Part shown: one piece after another, positions 28,534-36,960 of the stretch
How positions within the stretch are numbered: position 1 is the first letter of the stretch
Layout of the letters: the number at the start of each line of letters is the position of its first letter
NCBI GenBank assembly: GCA_020881835.1
Contig: CP052876.1
Coordinates: forward strand, 186,001 to 250,000
Direction of reading: 5' to 3'
Length of the DNA: 64,000 bases
DNA from: Kineosporiaceae bacterium SCSIO 59966
GTDB lineage: Bacteria > Actinomycetota > Actinomycetes > Actinomycetales > SCSIO-59966
Made by a program: the position numbers and the translations under genes
The notes under the pieces: generated by a model
Databases searched by the model: none
The model's input: the letters and a program-made list of their open reading frames with translations, nothing else
What the model was told of the DNA's origin: nothing

Positions 28534-29973
28534 TCAGGACCCGGAGCGCCCCACCGGGGTGAAGACGTCCAGGGTCGCCTGGTCGGCGGCGGCGCGACCG
28601 CGGTGCCATCCCTCGGCGTCGCTGATGCGGCCGGCGGTGCGCTGCACCATGTCGGGGAACATCTCCTCGAGCGCGTCGTCCACCGCCCGAGAGCGGGCGG
28701 CGAGGACCGGAAGCAGCGCTTCGTGGCGAGCTGTGGGGCCGCCCGTCGTGACGCCAGCGCCCGGCTCGTCCTCTCCCGCGGTTGCCGCGTCGACCTCCGC
28801 GCGGGTCGCCTCGCTCAGGCGCTCGCCGATGCGGCTGGCAAAGGCATGCAGGAACGACTGACGGAACGAGCGGGTGCGGGACTGGCCCCACGCGGTCTGC
28901 CGCGTCCCCTCGCGCTGCATCGCCCTGGTGGACTGGACCAGCAGCGAGGTGAACAGCGTCTCCACCGCGCGCAGGTCTGGCCCGAAGCCGACCACGGTCG
29001 AGAAGCCGAAGTGCTGGGACCAGACCGTGCGGCAGCGGTTGGCTTGCGCCACGGCGTCCAGGAGGACCGCCTTGGGCGTCTCGTAGGGGCGGTCGATACC
29101 GATCCGAATGCTCTGCGGCCCGGCGCGGTTGGCCTGGGCCGCGTCCAGCATGGCAGCGTCGATGCTGTGGCGGGCCATGAGCGCCTGCGCACCAGCGGTA
29201 AACGTCTCGGCCTCGGCTTCGTACGGCGTGGACTCGGCCTTGGCCAGCAGCGCCCGGACTCGGCTCAGGATCCGCTCGTCCAGGGCCGCCGCGCGCGTCG
29301 CGGTCTCTCGGGTGGCGGCGGTGGCTTCCCCGGGGCGCGGCCCGATGACCTGCAAGGGTGGCAGCCACACGATCAGGTCGAGCGCCGCCATCGCGCCTCC
29401 GCACACCTCTGCCCAACCTCCTGACGCCGAGCCGGCTCGCGCGCTGAGGTAGTCGGTGTCGGACGGCCACCACCGCTCCGCCTCAAGCTCGGCCAGCTGC
29501 GCCCACCACCGCGCGTCGACGGCGTCCGGTGCGTAGCCACCGAGCTCGTCGGCGACGGCGTCGAGGAGGACGGCGCGCTGGTGGGCCGGCGCTGCCGGGG
29601 AGCCGGCGAGGCCCCGGGCGGCCACACGATGGAGGTCGACCGGCTGCCAGCCCTCCTGCCATGCCACCGCCAGGTGCTCGCGCAGCATCGCGGTGAGCAG
29701 GCGGCATACGGCCAGGCGACCGGGCACCCCTCCGGACGCCAGCTCGGCCAACCGGCTCACCGCGGCGTCGGCAGTCAGCCGGTCGTGCCTCCATGTCCGC
29801 AGCGCCAGGTGCACCAGGTCGCGCACCTGCTCGGCGACGTGCCCGTTCCCCTGCGCCGAGGCCGCCGTCCGCCGGCCGTCGCTCTGCGCCGTGGTTCGGA
29901 AGGCGGCACCGGAGGTGCGCGCCGTTCGTGCCTTCGCCTTCGCCCGGCGGCGTTGCTGGTTGTTGCGTCCCAT
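28534..29973 (-). CDS. DUF2786 domain protein
   Basis: A 479-residue protein from ATG 29973 (GGAGG seven bases upstream); the frame is open 12 codons further. The N-terminus is basic (MGRNNQQRRRAKAKARTA), suggesting nucleic-acid contact. A helical region follows, then the DUF2786 segment ILSRVRALLAKAESTPYEAEA and ETFTAGAQALMARHSID, and a C-terminal helical part. DUF2786 proteins occur in phages and mobile DNA as well as chromosomes; their function is unknown. The gene lies alone between asd and tRNA-Pro and is bracketed by inverted copies of the 22-bp box, so it may be an acquired cassette. Confidence 0.8.
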   Translation of the reverse strand: MGRNNQQRRRAKAKARTARTSGAAFRTTAQSDGRRTAASAQGNGHVAEQVRDLVHLALRTWRHDRLTADAAVSRLAELASGGVPGRLAVCRLLTAMLREHLAVAWQEGWQPVDLHRVAARGLAGSPAAPAHQRAVLLDAVADELGGYAPDAVDARWWAQLAELEAERWWPSDTDYLSARAGSASGGWAEVCGGAMAALDLIVWLPPLQVIGPRPGEATAATRETATRAAALDERILSRVRALLAKAESTPYEAEAETFTAGAQALMARHSIDAAMLDAAQANRAGPQSIRIGIDRPYETPKAVLLDAVAQANRCRTVWSQHFGFSTVVGFGPDLRAVETLFTSLLVQSTRAMQREGTRQTAWGQSRTRSFRQSFLHAFASRIGERLSEATRAEVDAATAGEDEPGAGVTTGGPTARHEALLPVLAARSRAVDDALEEMFPDMVQRTAGRISDAEGWHRGRAAADQATLDVFTPVGRSGS

Positions 29974-30052
29974 GTCCTGTCCTCCCGTCGACGGGCGACA
30001 CGATGACACGGGGCTCGGACACCCCGGCGGATTCGGTCGTGGCGGCTGGGCC

Positions 30053-30186
30053 TCGCGCCTCCACCACAGATCGCGCCTCCACCACAGAACGCTGGGCTCA
30101 GCACAGCTTCACCGGCGTGTCGCGCCACCAACCCAGCACTCTGCGAGCCGGCCGGTGGCCAGTTGGTGGCGGGATTGCATGATCAC
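30053..30186 (+). repeat. Modular intergenic repeat A
   Basis: From left: a perfect 18-bp tandem duplication (TCGCGCCTCCACCACAGA at 30053-30070 and 30071-30088); an imperfect inverted repeat CAGAACGCTGGG (30085-30096) with CCCAGCACTCTG (30132-30143); a 39-base core (30113-30151) that is 38/39 identical to 41060-41098; then the 22-bp box at 30165-30186. It lies between the DUF2786 gene start and tRNA-Pro. No reading frame of note crosses it. Confidence 0.8.
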
Positions 30187-30223
30187 GGTGAGGGTGTTCC
30201 CGATGGATCACGGGGGCGTGCAG

Positions 30224-30245
30224 GGTGGCGGGATTGCATGATCAC
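30224..30245 (+). repeat. 22-bp box, extra copy next to tRNA-Pro
   Basis: A second exact plus-strand copy of the box, 59 bases after the one ending repeat A and 20 bases from the tRNA-Pro 3' end. The 37 bases between the two boxes contain GATCACGG and GGATCACGG fragments, so this looks like a partial local duplication. Confidence 0.8.
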
Positions 30246-30264
30246 CGAGGAGTGGGGTGGTACG

Positions 30265-30341
<77 letters not shown>

Positions 30342-30357
30342 GTGCGGCCCGCCTACC

Positions 30358-31266
30358 TTACCCCAGCGCCGACGGTGTCAGCGTCAGCAGGGTGGCCTCC
30401 GGAGGGCACGCGAAGCGCACCGGCGTGAACGGCGAGGTGCCGACGCCGGCGCTCACGTGCAGCCAGGAGCGTCGCCGCCGGTAGGTCCACTGGTGCAGGC
30501 CGCTGGCGTACCGCGCGGGCAGGTCGCAGTTCGTCACCAGCGCGCCGTGACCGGGGACGGCGAGCTGACCGCCGTGGGTGTGACCGGCCAGTACGAGGTC
30601 GACCCCGTCGGCGGTCATCGCGTCGAGGACCCGGCGGTAGGGCGCGTGAGCGACCCCGATCGTCACCGTGGCGGCCGCGTCGGCCGGGGCGCCCACGTCG
30701 AGGTAGCGGTCGCGGCCCAGGTGCGGGTCGTCGACCCCGACGACGTCGATCCGGTGCCCGCGCGCCGTCAGCGACGTCCGGGCGTTGTCGACGTCGACCC
30801 AGCCGTGCCGGGTCAGTCCGGCGACGAGCTCCTCGGTCGGCAGCCGGCGCCGCGGACCGACGACGGCCGACGGACCGGCCAGGTAGGCGGCAGGGTTCCG
30901 CAGCCGGGGGGCGAAGTAGTCGTTCGAGCCGAGGACGAGCACCCCTGGCCGGCGCAGCAGCGGGTCGAGGGCCTCCAGCAGCGGGCCGATCGCGTCCGCC
31001 GCGGAGATGTTGTCCCCGGTGTCCACGACAAGGTCCGGCTCCAGCGCCGCCAACGAGCGCAGCCATTGGCGCCGCCGCCGGTGACGGGGCAGCAGGTGGA
31101 CGTCGGACAGGTGCAGCACCCGCAGCGGCTCGGCGCCGGGTGGCAGCACCGGGACGTCGACCCGGCGCAGCCGGTAGGACTCCGCCTCCCACCGTGCGTA
31201 GGCGAGGCCCGCGGCGCCGGCGAGCGCGGCGAGCCGGAGCGCGACTCCAGCGGCAGGACGGGGCAC
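30358..31266 (-). CDS. Calcineurin-like metallophosphoesterase, membrane-anchored
   Basis: A 302-residue protein from GTG 31266, chosen because GGAGG lies eight bases upstream; an ATG at 31302 exists but overlaps the start of the divergent YqeY gene. An N-terminal hydrophobic stretch (GVALRLAALAGAAGLAYA) is a likely membrane anchor. Metal motifs are in order: LHLSDVHLL, VVDTGDN, GSNDYF (GNHE position), VAHAP and AGHTHGGQ. It matches the phosphoesterase next to ponA2 in mycobacteria (Rv3683). The substrate is unknown; related YaeI/YkuE types act on lipids or cyclic nucleotides at the membrane. Confidence 0.88.
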   Translation of the reverse strand: MPRPAAGVALRLAALAGAAGLAYARWEAESYRLRRVDVPVLPPGAEPLRVLHLSDVHLLPRHRRRRQWLRSLAALEPDLVVDTGDNISAADAIGPLLEALDPLLRRPGVLVLGSNDYFAPRLRNPAAYLAGPSAVVGPRRRLPTEELVAGLTRHGWVDVDNARTSLTARGHRIDVVGVDDPHLGRDRYLDVGAPADAAATVTIGVAHAPYRRVLDAMTADGVDLVLAGHTHGGQLAVPGHGALVTNCDLPARYASGLHQWTYRRRRSWLHVSAGVGTSPFTPVRFACPPEATLLTLTPSALG

Positions 31267-31300
31267 GCGGTCATCCTCCCGTGCTGGGAGACTGCTCGTC

Positions 31301-31771
31301 ATGTCGACCCCCGTGCTGAAGAACCGGTTGCAGTCCGACCTCACCGACGCGATCCGCGCCCGGGACCAGGTGCGGTCGGCCACCCTGCGGCTGGCGCTGA
31401 CCGCGGTGAAGTCCCAGGAGGTCGCGGGCTCCTCGGCCCGTGAGCTGTCAGACGACGAGGTCCTCGCCGTCCTGCGCACCGAGGTGAAGAAGCGGCGCGA
31501 GGCCGCCGAGGCGTTCGCGGCCGCCGGCCGCCCCGACCGGGCCGAGCGCGAGCGCGCTGAGCAGGAGGTGCTGGAGAGCTACCTGCCGGCCCAGCTGACC
31601 GACGACGAGCTCGCCGGTCTCGTCGCCGAGGCGGTGGCAGAGGCGGCGGCGTCCGGGCAGACCGGGACCGCGGCCATGGGCCGGGTGATGGGGCTCGTCC
31701 GGGCACGCACCGGGCAGCGTGCCGAGGGTGGTCGGGTGGCAGCCGAGGTCCGTCGCCAGCTCCAGGGCTGA
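31301..31771 (+). CDS. GatB/YqeY domain protein
   Basis: A 156-residue stand-alone YqeY-type protein with LKNRLQSDLTDAIRARDQVRSATLRLALTAVKSQEVA at the N-terminus, KKRREAAEAFAAAGR, EQEVLESYLPAQLTDDEL and a C-terminal GxxMGxVMGLVRAR. It resembles the tail domain of GatB; a tRNA-binding role is suspected for the family but not proven. ATG 31301 with GGGAG upstream. It is divergent from the phosphoesterase with only 34 bases between starts. Confidence 0.88.
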   Translation: MSTPVLKNRLQSDLTDAIRARDQVRSATLRLALTAVKSQEVAGSSARELSDDEVLAVLRTEVKKRREAAEAFAAAGRPDRAERERAEQEVLESYLPAQLTDDELAGLVAEAVAEAAASGQTGTAAMGRVMGLVRARTGQRAEGGRVAAEVRRQLQG

Positions 31772-31804
31772 ACCTCCTCAGGCTCCACGGTCCGCCCCCG
31801 CGGC

Positions 31805-34117
31805 TCAGCCGTTCGACTCGTCCTCACCCGGCGGGTCGAGTCCCGGCGGGCCGTCCCCACCCTGCCCAGGCGGCACGGGCGGGTCCGGCTCCGGTGCAGG
31901 TTCCGGTTGTGGTTCCGGTTGTGGTTCCGGTTCTGGTTCCGGCTCGGGCTCCGGAGCCGGCTGCGGAGCGGGGGCCGGAGCCGGGGCCGGCTGTGGCTCG
32001 GGCTCCGGCTGGAGGGACGGCGGTGGAGCGGGCTGACGGACCAGCCGGCTCGGCGGCCGTGGGAAGTCCTCCTCGGGGAGGCCCTCCATCGCCTGGGACA
32101 TGTACTCCTGCCAGATCGGCGCGGCGATCGTCCCGCCGTAGACCCGGCTGTAGGTCTGCCCGCCGATGGTGAGCCCGTTGAGGCTGTCGGGCGTGACGTC
32201 GGGCGTCCCGACCCAGACCGCGGTGGCCAGCTGGCGGGTGAAGCCGACGAACCAGGTCTCCCAGCTGTTGTTCGTCGTCCCGGTCTTCCCGGCGGCGGGC
32301 CAGTCGATGTCGTTGCCTCGCGCGGTCCCACGCTCGAGGGTGTTGGTCAGGGTGTGGGCGACCGTGTTCGCGATTCCCGGGTCGATCGCCTGGCGGCACT
32401 CCGGCTCCTGCCCGCCGATGACCTCGCCCGTCGAGTTGGTCACCTCGGTGATGGCGACGGGCTTGCACCACGTGCCGCTGTTGGCGAAGGCGGCGTAGGC
32501 GCTCGCCATGGTCAGCGGGGCGATCTCGAAGGCGCCGAGGACGGACGACGGGTCCGAGCCGACGTCCCCGCCGTCGGTCCGGTGGACGTCGAGGGCCTGC
32601 GCCGTGGCCTGGATGTCGCACAGGTCCAGCTGGAGCGCCATCTCGGTGTAGGCCGTGTTGACCGAGCGGTAGGTGGCCTCCTCCACCGACATCTCGAAGC
32701 CACCCTGGCCCTCGCTGTTGCGGGGCTGCCACTCCTCGGAGACGACCCGGTCCACGCAGGTCCGGGTGAAGTCCTGGACGTCGTAGGTGGGGCGAGCGGG
32801 GGCGTAGACCCGGTCGTAGACGCTTCTGCCGTCCTTGAGCCAGGTGGCGAGGGTGAACGGCTTGTACGTGGAGCCGACCTGGAAGCCGTTCGGGGGTCCG
32901 CCCATCGCGGAGTCGACGGCGTAGTTGTACGCCGTTCCCTCTGGTCCGGCCTCCTCGCGGGGGTCGAAGACCCGGTTCTGCGCCATCGCCACGATGTAGC
33001 CGGTGCCCGGCTGGACCGTCACGAGCGCGGCACCTGCCTCGTCGTCGGGCGCCACGTGGTTCTTCACTGCAGCGTCGGCGAGCGTCTGCTTGGTCTTGTC
33101 CAGCGTCGTCCGGATCGTCAGCCCGCCCCGGTAGAGCAGCTCTTGGCGGTCCTCGGCTGTCTCACCGAACGCCGGGTCCTGGAGCACGGTGTGGATGACG
33201 TACTCGCAGAAGAACGCGGCACTTCCGGCACCGGCGCACCCGTTGCGGGTCTCCTGGACGTTGAGGTAGGCGTCCAGGGGAGTGGCCACGGCCTCGTCGT
33301 AGGCGGCTCGGTCGATGAGGTCCTCCTCGAGCATCCGCAGCAGCACGACGTCGCGCCGCGCCTGGGCGCGCTCAGGGTGGCGGATCGGGTCGTAGAACGT
33401 CGGGCGCTGGATCATCCCGGCGAGCGTCGCTGCCTCGACCAGCGTGAGGTCCGCGGGGCTCTTGCCGAAGAAGTGCTGCGCCGCCGTGGCCACGCCGTAC
33501 TGGCCGTCACCGAACAGTGCGATGTTGAGGTAGTTCTCGAGGATCTGGTCCTTGGTCAACCGCTGCTCCGCCGAGATCGCCAGCTTGATCTCACGGATCT
33601 TGCGGCCGTAGTCGTCGCCCACCACCGCGGCGTACGCCTCCCGGCCGCCCTCGCGCAGGGCAGCATCGGCGAGGACGTTCTTGATCCACTGCTGGGTCAG
33701 CGTCGACGCACCCTGGGTGTCGCCCCCGGTGACGTTGTTGACGCCGGCGCGGGCGATGCCCCGCAGGTCGACGCCGTTGTGGTCGTAGAACCGGGCGTCC
33801 TCGATGGCGATGACCGCCTGGCGCATGACCGGCGCGACCGACGACAGCGGGACGACGATCCGGTTCTGGTCGTAGAACGTGGCCATCTGGCTGCCGTCGG
33901 CCCACAGGATGCGGGACTGCTGCGACAGCGGCTGCGGCTCGAGCTCCTCGGGCAGCGAGTCGAAGAAGTCCACCGAGTTGCGGGCCACGGTCCCGGTGGC
34001 GCCCACCGCCGGCATGAACAGTCCGGCGACGAGGACACCACCCACAACGCTGGCGGTGACGAACGCGGTGAGCAGCGCGACCAGCTTGCCCGCCGGGCCG
34101 ACGGGGGATCCACCCAT
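31805..34117 (-). CDS. Bifunctional class A penicillin-binding protein (PonA2-like)
   Basis: A 770-residue peptidoglycan synthase. A membrane segment lies near residues 8-35. The glycosyltransferase domain has EDARFYDHNGVDLRG (about 103-117), GASTLTQQWIKN and ENYLNIALFGDGQYGV. The transpeptidase has STYK (about 415), SVN (about 486) and AGKTGTTNNSWETW (about 608). The C-terminal 65 residues are a Pro/Glu/Ala repeat, possibly wall-spanning, with no PASTA domain seen. It is divergent from whiB, the ponA2-whiB4 order of mycobacteria. Likely a stress or maintenance cell-wall synthase. Confidence 0.95.
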   Translation of the reverse strand: MGGSPVGPAGKLVALLTAFVTASVVGGVLVAGLFMPAVGATGTVARNSVDFFDSLPEELEPQPLSQQSRILWADGSQMATFYDQNRIVVPLSSVAPVMRQAVIAIEDARFYDHNGVDLRGIARAGVNNVTGGDTQGASTLTQQWIKNVLADAALREGGREAYAAVVGDDYGRKIREIKLAISAEQRLTKDQILENYLNIALFGDGQYGVATAAQHFFGKSPADLTLVEAATLAGMIQRPTFYDPIRHPERAQARRDVVLLRMLEEDLIDRAAYDEAVATPLDAYLNVQETRNGCAGAGSAAFFCEYVIHTVLQDPAFGETAEDRQELLYRGGLTIRTTLDKTKQTLADAAVKNHVAPDDEAGAALVTVQPGTGYIVAMAQNRVFDPREEAGPEGTAYNYAVDSAMGGPPNGFQVGSTYKPFTLATWLKDGRSVYDRVYAPARPTYDVQDFTRTCVDRVVSEEWQPRNSEGQGGFEMSVEEATYRSVNTAYTEMALQLDLCDIQATAQALDVHRTDGGDVGSDPSSVLGAFEIAPLTMASAYAAFANSGTWCKPVAITEVTNSTGEVIGGQEPECRQAIDPGIANTVAHTLTNTLERGTARGNDIDWPAAGKTGTTNNSWETWFVGFTRQLATAVWVGTPDVTPDSLNGLTIGGQTYSRVYGGTIAAPIWQEYMSQAMEGLPEEDFPRPPSRLVRQPAPPPSLQPEPEPQPAPAPAPAPQPAPEPEPEPEPEPQPEPQPEPAPEPDPPVPPGQGGDGPPGLDPPGEDESNG

Positions 34118-34370
34118 GCGGACCAGCGTACGTGCTGGTCCAGCCGTCAGCCCGTGGCGCCGCGGCCCTGCTGGCGCCCGCGCCAGGCCACCGTCGTGCC
34201 GCGCTGTGCCGGTGCGGTACCCCAGGGCGGTAGTGCAGATGGGTCAGGCCAGGGTGGTCCCATCGGGTGGTTACGCACTGTCGCGGTCGCGGCCTAGCGT
34301 CGGTCCCGCAGTAGACCGTCAGTGATGATGCGCCGGCGGCGACGCTGCCACTCAGGGGGTGGGCTAGCAC

Positions 34371-34814
34371 ATGAGGACTGACCAGGAACCAGAACCGGGC
34401 GACGTGAGGGCCGGTGACACCGAGCCCTGTGACGTCGAGCCCGGTGACACCGAGCCCGGTGACACCGAGCCCGGTGACGTCGAGCCCGGTGACTCCGAGG
34501 CCGGTGACGTCGTCGGCCGCAGCGTCGGCCAGTGGGCCCTGCTGGGCTCATGCCGGAGCAGCGACCCGGATGCGCTGTTCGTGCAGGGCGCCGCGCAGAA
34601 CCGGGCCAAGGCCGTGTGCCTCGGCTGCCCGGTGCGCACGGAGTGCCTCGCCGACGCGCTTGACCACCGGATCGAGTTCGGGGTGTGGGGCGGGATGACC
34701 GAACGTGAGCGGCGGGCGCTGCTCAAGCGGCGACCCAACGTGCGGTCCTGGCGACGGCTGCTCGAAGCAGCCCGCGAGGAGCACGTGCGGCTGGGGACCA
34801 GCGTCTCTGCGTGA
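34371..34814 (+). CDS. whiB: WhiB-family iron-sulfur transcription factor
   Basis: A 147-residue Wbl protein. Cluster cysteines are GSCRSSDP, then CLGCPVRTEC (C-x2-C-x5-C), and the turn GVWGGMTERERRAL with a following basic helix (LLKRRPNVRSWRRLLEA) are diagnostic. It should bind a 4Fe-4S cluster and respond to NO or oxygen. Its position between ponA2-like and paired ArsA-like genes matches mycobacterial WhiB4. The first 48 residues are an acidic GDTEP/GDVEP repeat not expected in the family. There is no in-frame start between the repeat and the Wbl domain, so the repeat is probably translated. Confidence 0.93.
   Translation: MRTDQEPEPGDVRAGDTEPCDVEPGDTEPGDTEPGDVEPGDSEAGDVVGRSVGQWALLGSCRSSDPDALFVQGAAQNRAKAVCLGCPVRTECLADALDHRIEFGVWGGMTERERRALLKRRPNVRSWRRLLEAAREEHVRLGTSVSA
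34411..34515 (+). repeat. 15-bp tandem repeat inside whiB (seven units)
   Basis: Seven units of CCGGTGACACCGAGC with changes, mainly ACACC/ACGTC. They encode the acidic pentapeptide GD(T/V/S)EP. The two internal identical units next to each other point to slippage expansion. Unit number keeps the frame, so length can vary between strains without breaking the gene. Confidence 0.9.
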
Positions 34815-34816
34815 GA

Positions 34817-35956
34817 TCAGCCGGAGCCGAGGTCGGCGCCGACCGACCGTAGGCCGTCGAGGTCGTGCACGTCCTGCGCGCGCACCGGCACCTCGACCAC
34901 CGGCAGGTCCGGGTGAGCGCCGTACATCCTCGCCGCGAGCTGCTGCTCGCCGTCGCGTCGTCGCATCCGGTCGGCGTGCAGGCGCAGGAGCCCAGCGGTC
35001 AGCGGGTGGACGCCGTCCTCCTCGAGCTGCTCGGCCGCGGCCAGGCTGCGTTCGCTCGTCAGGTCGTCGATGACCGAGGTGTGCACCCGGTTGAGCACGA
35101 GCCCGGCTAGCGGCATGCCCTCCTGCTCCAGGCGCTCGACGAAGTACGACGCCTCCCGTAGGGCGTCGGGGTCCGGGCCGGCGACGACGACGAACCACGT
35201 GCCCTCACCCTGGAGCAGCTCGTAGGTGTGCTCGGCGCGCTGCCGGAAGCCACCGAAGATGGTGTCGAGGGCGGCGACGAAGGTCTGGACGTCGTGCAGC
35301 ACCTGCGCGCCGAGCAGCCGGCTCATCACCCCGGCCACGCCGCCGACGGCGGCGGAGAACACCTTGAGGTAGGCGCGCCCGCCCGCTCGGGCGGGCGCCA
35401 TGAGCACGCGGATGAACCGTCCGTCGAGGAAGGACGCCAGCCGCTTCGGCGCGTCGAGGAAGTCCAGTGCCGAGCGGCTCGGCGGGGTGTCCACGACGAT
35501 GAGGTCCCAGGGCCGTTCACCGGCCGTGGCCTCCGCGCGCAGCTGGCTGAGCTTCTCCATCGCCATGTACTCCTGGGTGCCGGAGAACGACGACGACATC
35601 GCCTCGTAGAAGGGGTTGGCGCGGATCTCGGCGGCCTTCTGGGGTGTCGCGGCCGACTCGACCAGGTCGTCGAACGTCCGCTTCATGTCCAGCATCATCG
35701 CGTCGAGAGACCCACCGGCCGACCCGTCGACCCCGCTCACCGGGCGCGGGGTGTTGTCTAGCTCGGTCAGACCCATCGACTGGGCCAGTCGACGAGCCGG
35801 GTCGATGGTCAGCACGACGGCACGGCGGCCCCGCTCAGCGGCGCGCAGGGCCAGTGCGGCGGCGGTCGTCGTCTTGCCGACTCCCCCTGAGCCGGTGCAC
35901 ACGATGATGGCCGTCCGCGGGTCGTCGAGCAGGACGTCGAGGTCGAGCCGGTTCAC
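34817..35956 (-). CDS. ArsA-family ATPase (second of pair)
   Basis: A 379-residue SIMIBI-class ATPase with CTGSGGVGKTTTAAALAL (deviant Walker A), VVLTIDPARRLAQSMGL (switch/A-loop DP) and LIVVDTPPSRSALDFLDAP. I chose GTG 35956, giving a GTGA overlap with its partner, over an ATG 18 bases upstream. It resembles one member of the mycobacterial Rv3679-Rv3680 pair, anion-transporter-type ATPases linked to redox and glycerol stress. No metal-binding Cys set of true ArsA is seen. It converges on whiB with only 2 bases between stops. Confidence 0.92.
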   Translation of the reverse strand: MNRLDLDVLLDDPRTAIIVCTGSGGVGKTTTAAALALRAAERGRRAVVLTIDPARRLAQSMGLTELDNTPRPVSGVDGSAGGSLDAMMLDMKRTFDDLVESAATPQKAAEIRANPFYEAMSSSFSGTQEYMAMEKLSQLRAEATAGERPWDLIVVDTPPSRSALDFLDAPKRLASFLDGRFIRVLMAPARAGGRAYLKVFSAAVGGVAGVMSRLLGAQVLHDVQTFVAALDTIFGGFRQRAEHTYELLQGEGTWFVVVAGPDPDALREASYFVERLEQEGMPLAGLVLNRVHTSVIDDLTSERSLAAAEQLEEDGVHPLTAGLLRLHADRMRRRDGEQQLAARMYGAHPDLPVVEVPVRAQDVHDLDGLRSVGADLGSG

Positions 35957-36960
35957 GCCATCCCCTGCGCGCACATCTGCTCGGCGAGCCGGTACAGCAC
36001 CCCGAGGTCCACCCCCTGCGGGACGAACGGAAGCTCGTAGACCGGTCGGTCCAGGTCGTCGAGCTCGCCGCGCTCCTGCTCCTGCAGCGCCACCCGGGCG
36101 GCGTGCTCGGCCGCCTCGGCGACGAGCCCGTCGGCGAGCCGGCCGGCCCGGGGGCCGTCGACGTCCGCGGCCCGCACGATCCCCGAGGCCACCAGGCCCT
36201 GCCGGATCTCGTCGGTCCGCAGCGCCCCACGCGCGGCGGCGTCCAGGTCCTGGGGGGACAGCACCCGGTCCCGGACCTGGTTGACCACGATCCCGCCGAC
36301 CGGCAGGTCCGCCGCACGCAGCTCGTCGACCGCGTCCACCGTCTCCTGCACGGGCATCTCCTCGAGGAGGGTGACGACGTGGACGACGGTCTGCGGGGAC
36401 CGCAGCACGGTCATGATCGAGTCTGCCTGGTTGCGGATCGGGCCGACCTTGGTGATCCCGGCGACCTCACTGTTGACGTTGAGGAACTTCGCGATCCGAC
36501 CGGTGGGCGGCGCGTCGAGGACGACCGCGTCGTACACCGCGCCCTCGCGGCGGCGTACCGCCTCGTAGACCTTCCCCGTGAGCAGGACGTCCCGCAGCCC
36601 GGGGGCGACCGTCGTGGCGAAGTCGACGGCGCCCACCTTGTCGAGCACCCGACCGGCCCGGCCGAGCCTGTAGAACATCTCGAGGTACTCCATCAGCGCC
36701 GCGCGGGGCTCGACCGCGAGGGCGTAGACGTCGCCACCACCGGGGCCCACGGCGACCTTGCGCTCCTCGTAGGGCAGCGGCGGGACGTCGAACAACCGGG
36801 CGATCCCCTGGCGGCCCTCGACCTCGCACAGCAGCGTCCGTCGGCCGTCCCGAGCCAGCGCCAGGGCCAGTGCTCCGGCGACCGTCGTCTTGCCGGTGCC
36901 GCCCTTGCCGGTGACGACGTGCAGGCGCACGCCCTCCCAGTCGCTGTCGTGAGCTGCCAC
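35953..36960 (-). CDS. ArsA-family ATPase (first of pair)
   Basis: A 335-residue ATPase, with VVTGKGGTGKTTVAGALALALA near the N-terminus, LLCEVEGRQGIARLFDV and AVVLDAPPTGRIAKFLNV. The Walker motif is of the deviant ArsA/Get3 kind, and a dimer with the downstream paralogue is likely. Length and order match the mycobacterial pair. The GTG start at 36960 directly abuts the stop of the preceding hydrolase gene, so the three genes are probably co-translated. Confidence 0.92.
   Translation of the reverse strand: MAAHDSDWEGVRLHVVTGKGGTGKTTVAGALALALARDGRRTLLCEVEGRQGIARLFDVPPLPYEERKVAVGPGGGDVYALAVEPRAALMEYLEMFYRLGRAGRVLDKVGAVDFATTVAPGLRDVLLTGKVYEAVRRREGAVYDAVVLDAPPTGRIAKFLNVNSEVAGITKVGPIRNQADSIMTVLRSPQTVVHVVTLLEEMPVQETVDAVDELRAADLPVGGIVVNQVRDRVLSPQDLDAAARGALRTDEIRQGLVASGIVRAADVDGPRAGRLADGLVAEAAEHAARVALQEQERGELDDLDRPVYELPFVPQGVDLGVLYRLAEQMCAQGMA

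Noticed and set aside
34411-34515. CRISPR-like or regulatory repeat array
   Set aside because: Units are 15 bp, contiguous, in frame and translated into pentapeptides; there are no spacers.
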